Positions 62,540-64,000 of a stretch of DNA of 64,000 nucleotides are shown piece after piece. A program made the translations under genes and the position numbers. A model generated the notes under the pieces. The model had not been told where the DNA came from. It worked only from the letters and a program-made list of their open reading frames with translations, and searched no databases. Positions within the stretch are counted from its first letter, which is position 1, and the number at the start of each line of letters is the position of its first letter. Source of the stretch: Streptomyces xylophagus (GTDB lineage Bacteria; Actinomycetota; Actinomycetes; Streptomycetales; Streptomycetaceae); NCBI RefSeq assembly GCF_000716435.1, contig NZ_JNWO01000003.1, positions 124,001-188,000 on the forward strand, written 5' to 3'.

Positions 62540-63484
62540 TCACAGCAGCTCCTTGTAGACGTCGTAGTCCGCGTCGGGCTCGCCGGTCGGCCGGTAGTGG
62601 TCCGGATAGCGACCGCCCTCGCTCCACACCGCCTCGACGCGCAGCCCCATGCGCACCTGGTCGTACGGGATGCCGCCGATCCGTCCGTGCAGCGCGAGGT
62701 CGGCGCCGTCGAGGGCGATGTGCGCGTAGACGTACGGGACCTCGATGTCGAGGTTCTTCGCCTTGATGTTGACGATGCAGAACGTGGTGACGGTGCCGCG
62801 CGGACCCACTTCGACGTGTTCCGCTGTGGCGACACCACATGTGGGGCACGCACCCCTCGGCGGGACGTACACCTTGCGGCAGGAGGGGCAGCGCTCGCCG
62901 ACGGTGCGCTGTTCGGAGAGCGCGTGGATGTAGTCGGTCTGGGCACGGCCGGGCGAGTAGACATAGTCGAGCCGCGCGGGAGCCACGATGCCGGTGACCA
63001 TGCTCTCGAACTCGCCGGTGTGGTCGCCGAGTTGGCGCGTCTCATCACCCTCGTACGGCTCGAAACAGGCGATGTCCGTGATCGCCCCGACACGCTCCTC
63101 GGCCCAGCGGACACGGACCCGCATCCCGGTGTGCACGGCTTCGGGGCCAGGCGCGTCGAGCGCATGCAGGAGGGCGGTATCAGCACCGTCGAGCCGAACC
63201 AGTACCCAGGCGAAGGGCGTACCAAGGGGCTGCCCGCGACGGGGTTCGTGGTTCCAGGCCCAGGTGGTGACCGTGCCGGTGGCGCCGACCTCGACGAGAT
63301 CGCGGATCTCTTCAGCGGTAACGGGGTCGTACTCAACGGGCGGCACGAGGGTGCGCCCGTCACCGGTCTTCACCCCGAGAACGACGCGTTCACGCAGCCC
63401 GGTGAGGAAGGCGCTCTGAACGGGCCCGAGGGATCGGGTGAACGGGAATTCAAGTACCAGGGGCGCTTTGAGTACTTCGGCCAC
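62540..63484 (-). CDS. Duplicated OB-fold/DUF35 acyl-CoA-associated protein
   Basis: The protein has 314 residues in two similar halves. The C-terminal half has a zinc ribbon (Cys199, Cys202, Cys213, Cys216, with 'KVYVPPRG' between) and an OB-fold ('GTVTTFCIVNIKAKN'). The N-terminal half keeps the pattern ('TLVPPVEYDP', 'GTVTTWAWNHEP') but its ribbon cysteines are gone. DUF35 proteins bind thiolase-like partners and help with CoA-ester channelling; such partners follow directly. The GTG start at 63484 has GGAG upstream. Confidence 0.82.
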   Translation of the reverse strand: MAEVLKAPLVLEFPFTRSLGPVQSAFLTGLRERVVLGVKTGDGRTLVPPVEYDPVTAEEIRDLVEVGATGTVTTWAWNHEPRRGQPLGTPFAWVLVRLDGADTALLHALDAPGPEAVHTGMRVRVRWAEERVGAITDIACFEPYEGDETRQLGDHTGEFESMVTGIVAPARLDYVYSPGRAQTDYIHALSEQRTVGERCPSCRKVYVPPRGACPTCGVATAEHVEVGPRGTVTTFCIVNIKAKNLDIEVPYVYAHIALDGADLALHGRIGGIPYDQVRMGLRVEAVWSEGGRYPDHYRPTGEPDADYDVYKELL

Positions 63485-63523
63485 GGCATCTCCTAACTGA
63501 ACAACTGGGGCCAAGCACCCCCA

Positions 63524-63565
63524 CCTAGGGGCGCGGGGAACTGCGCGACCAGCCACAACGAACCC
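63524..63565. repeat. Dispersed Streptomyces intergenic repeat, copy 2
   Basis: CCTAGGGGCGCGGGGAACTG, then CGCGACCAGCC and ACAACGAACCC form the reverse complement of the copy at 55784-55846, lacking its middle G-rich insert. It lies between the enoyl-CoA hydratase and OB-fold genes and can form a hairpin. Confidence 0.75.
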
Positions 63566-63595
63566 GCAGACACAAACCGGCCGACAAACGAAGCA

Positions 63596-64000
63596 CTACG
63601 CCCGCTTATAAACAGGCGCCCGCTTCTCCGCAAAGGCACGTGCCCCCTCCTTCGCATCGGCGGTATCGAAGATCGGCCACCCGCGCTTGAGTTCGGCCGC
63701 GAGGCCCTCTGTCTCGGTCTGCTCTGCGGTCTCGTACACCGACGCCTTGACCGCCTCGACCGCCAACGGCCCACACGCGTTGACGAGTTCGGCGATCTCC
63801 AGGGCCTTGCTGAGGGCCGTGCCGTCGGGGACGACATGCCCGACCAGCCCGATGTCCGCCGCCTCCCGCGCGCTGTACGGACGTCCGGTGAGCAACATCT
63901 CCAAGGCATGCGTGCGCGGAATCTGCCGCTGCAGGCGGACAGTTGAGCCCCCGATCGGGAAAAGCCCGCGCTTGACCTCGAACAGGCCGAAGGTGGCGGA
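63596..64000 (-). CDS. Enoyl-CoA hydratase/isomerase (crotonase), 5' end outside the window
   Basis: The visible part has 134 residues and runs in from the right edge, so the start is missing. 'FEVKRGLFPIGGSTVRLQRQ' followed by 'IPRTHALEMLLTGRPYSARE' is the crotonase active-site/C-terminal half with its conserved glycines, and 'GLVGHVV' and 'AEKRAPVYKRA' complete it. It hydrates enoyl-CoA esters. The genes downstream (OB-fold, two thiolase-like) fit one beta-oxidation-like or sterol side-chain pathway, though a repeat element separates them. Confidence 0.88.
   Translation of the reverse strand, partial: SATFGLFEVKRGLFPIGGSTVRLQRQIPRTHALEMLLTGRPYSAREAADIGLVGHVVPDGTALSKALEIAELVNACGPLAVEAVKASVYETAEQTETEGLAAELKRGWPIFDTADAKEGARAFAEKRAPVYKRA

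Overview
The window is very GC-rich, gene-dense DNA from a filamentous actinomycete, almost certainly a Streptomyces. The supporting signs are a long sortase-type chaplin, an SsgA-like sporulation protein, an NsdA/NsdB-type TPR regulator, a DUF397 protein, TTA codons confined to a few genes, many GTG/TTG starts and leaderless promoters. I see no rRNA, tRNA, CRISPR array, prophage or complete insertion sequence. It reads as chromosomal DNA with an accessory, regulator-rich flavour.

Layout. 1-5 kb: the end of an amide/urea-type binding protein, an NCS1 permease with a Cys-rich tail, an acyl-CoA dehydrogenase-like flavoprotein and an Eis-type acetyltransferase. 5-10.4 kb: a four-gene minus-strand operon (SfnG, FMN reductase, SfnB/MsuC-like, SsuD) that looks like a complete dimethylsulfone-to-sulfite route. 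It is preceded by a 27-codon leader peptide with tandem Cys codons and is divergent from a LysR gene. 10.4-14.4 kb: a light/DNA-damage block of photolyase, a CarH/LitR-like MerR-B12 regulator, a divergent ECF sigma factor and an SPW-repeat membrane protein. 14.5-18.1 kb: an ArsR-SRPBCC fusion, a phosphotransferase, a P-loop protein and an APC permease. 18.2-22.3 kb: a ROK regulator and a secreted GH2 exo-glucosaminidase-like enzyme that share an operator sequence. 22.3-31.6 kb: a secreted modular protein, a GlsB-type membrane protein, two epimerase/SDR genes, acetyltransferases, a MerR/MFS divergent pair, a LysR gene and a long chaplin.

31.9-43.2 kb: a secreted S33 peptidase, asparagine synthetase, arginine deiminase and a basic amino-acid antiporter, an eRF1-like protein, a Gfo/Idh/MocA dehydrogenase, a Tat-exported phospholipase C and an SsgA-like protein. 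43.4-48.1 kb: a deletion-scarred MFS remnant, a LysR/SDR divergent pair and a secreted M4 metalloprotease. 48.6-55.7 kb: a PAS-PP2C phosphatase and a phosphotransferase (each with a TTA codon) flanking the NsdA/NsdB-like regulator, then a secreted amidase. 55.9-60.2 kb: a very large LuxR-type (LAL) regulator with an eroded HTH, a universal stress protein and an orphan DUF397 protein. 60.3-64 kb: an enoyl-CoA hydratase (cut by the window end), a duplicated OB-fold/DUF35 protein and two thiolase-like proteins, probably for CoA-ester or sterol-like side-chain breakdown.

The most interesting signal is the sulfur operon leader. Ten bases spanning its two Cys codons are the exact reverse complement of the ribosome-binding region of the first enzyme gene. 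This suggests a simple cysteine-sensing switch at translation level. Other good leads are two CGACGCA repeats spaced 11 bp apart over the CarH-like gene's promoter, the shared ROK operators, and a deiminase-antiporter-AsnB set lacking the rest of the arginine deiminase pathway.
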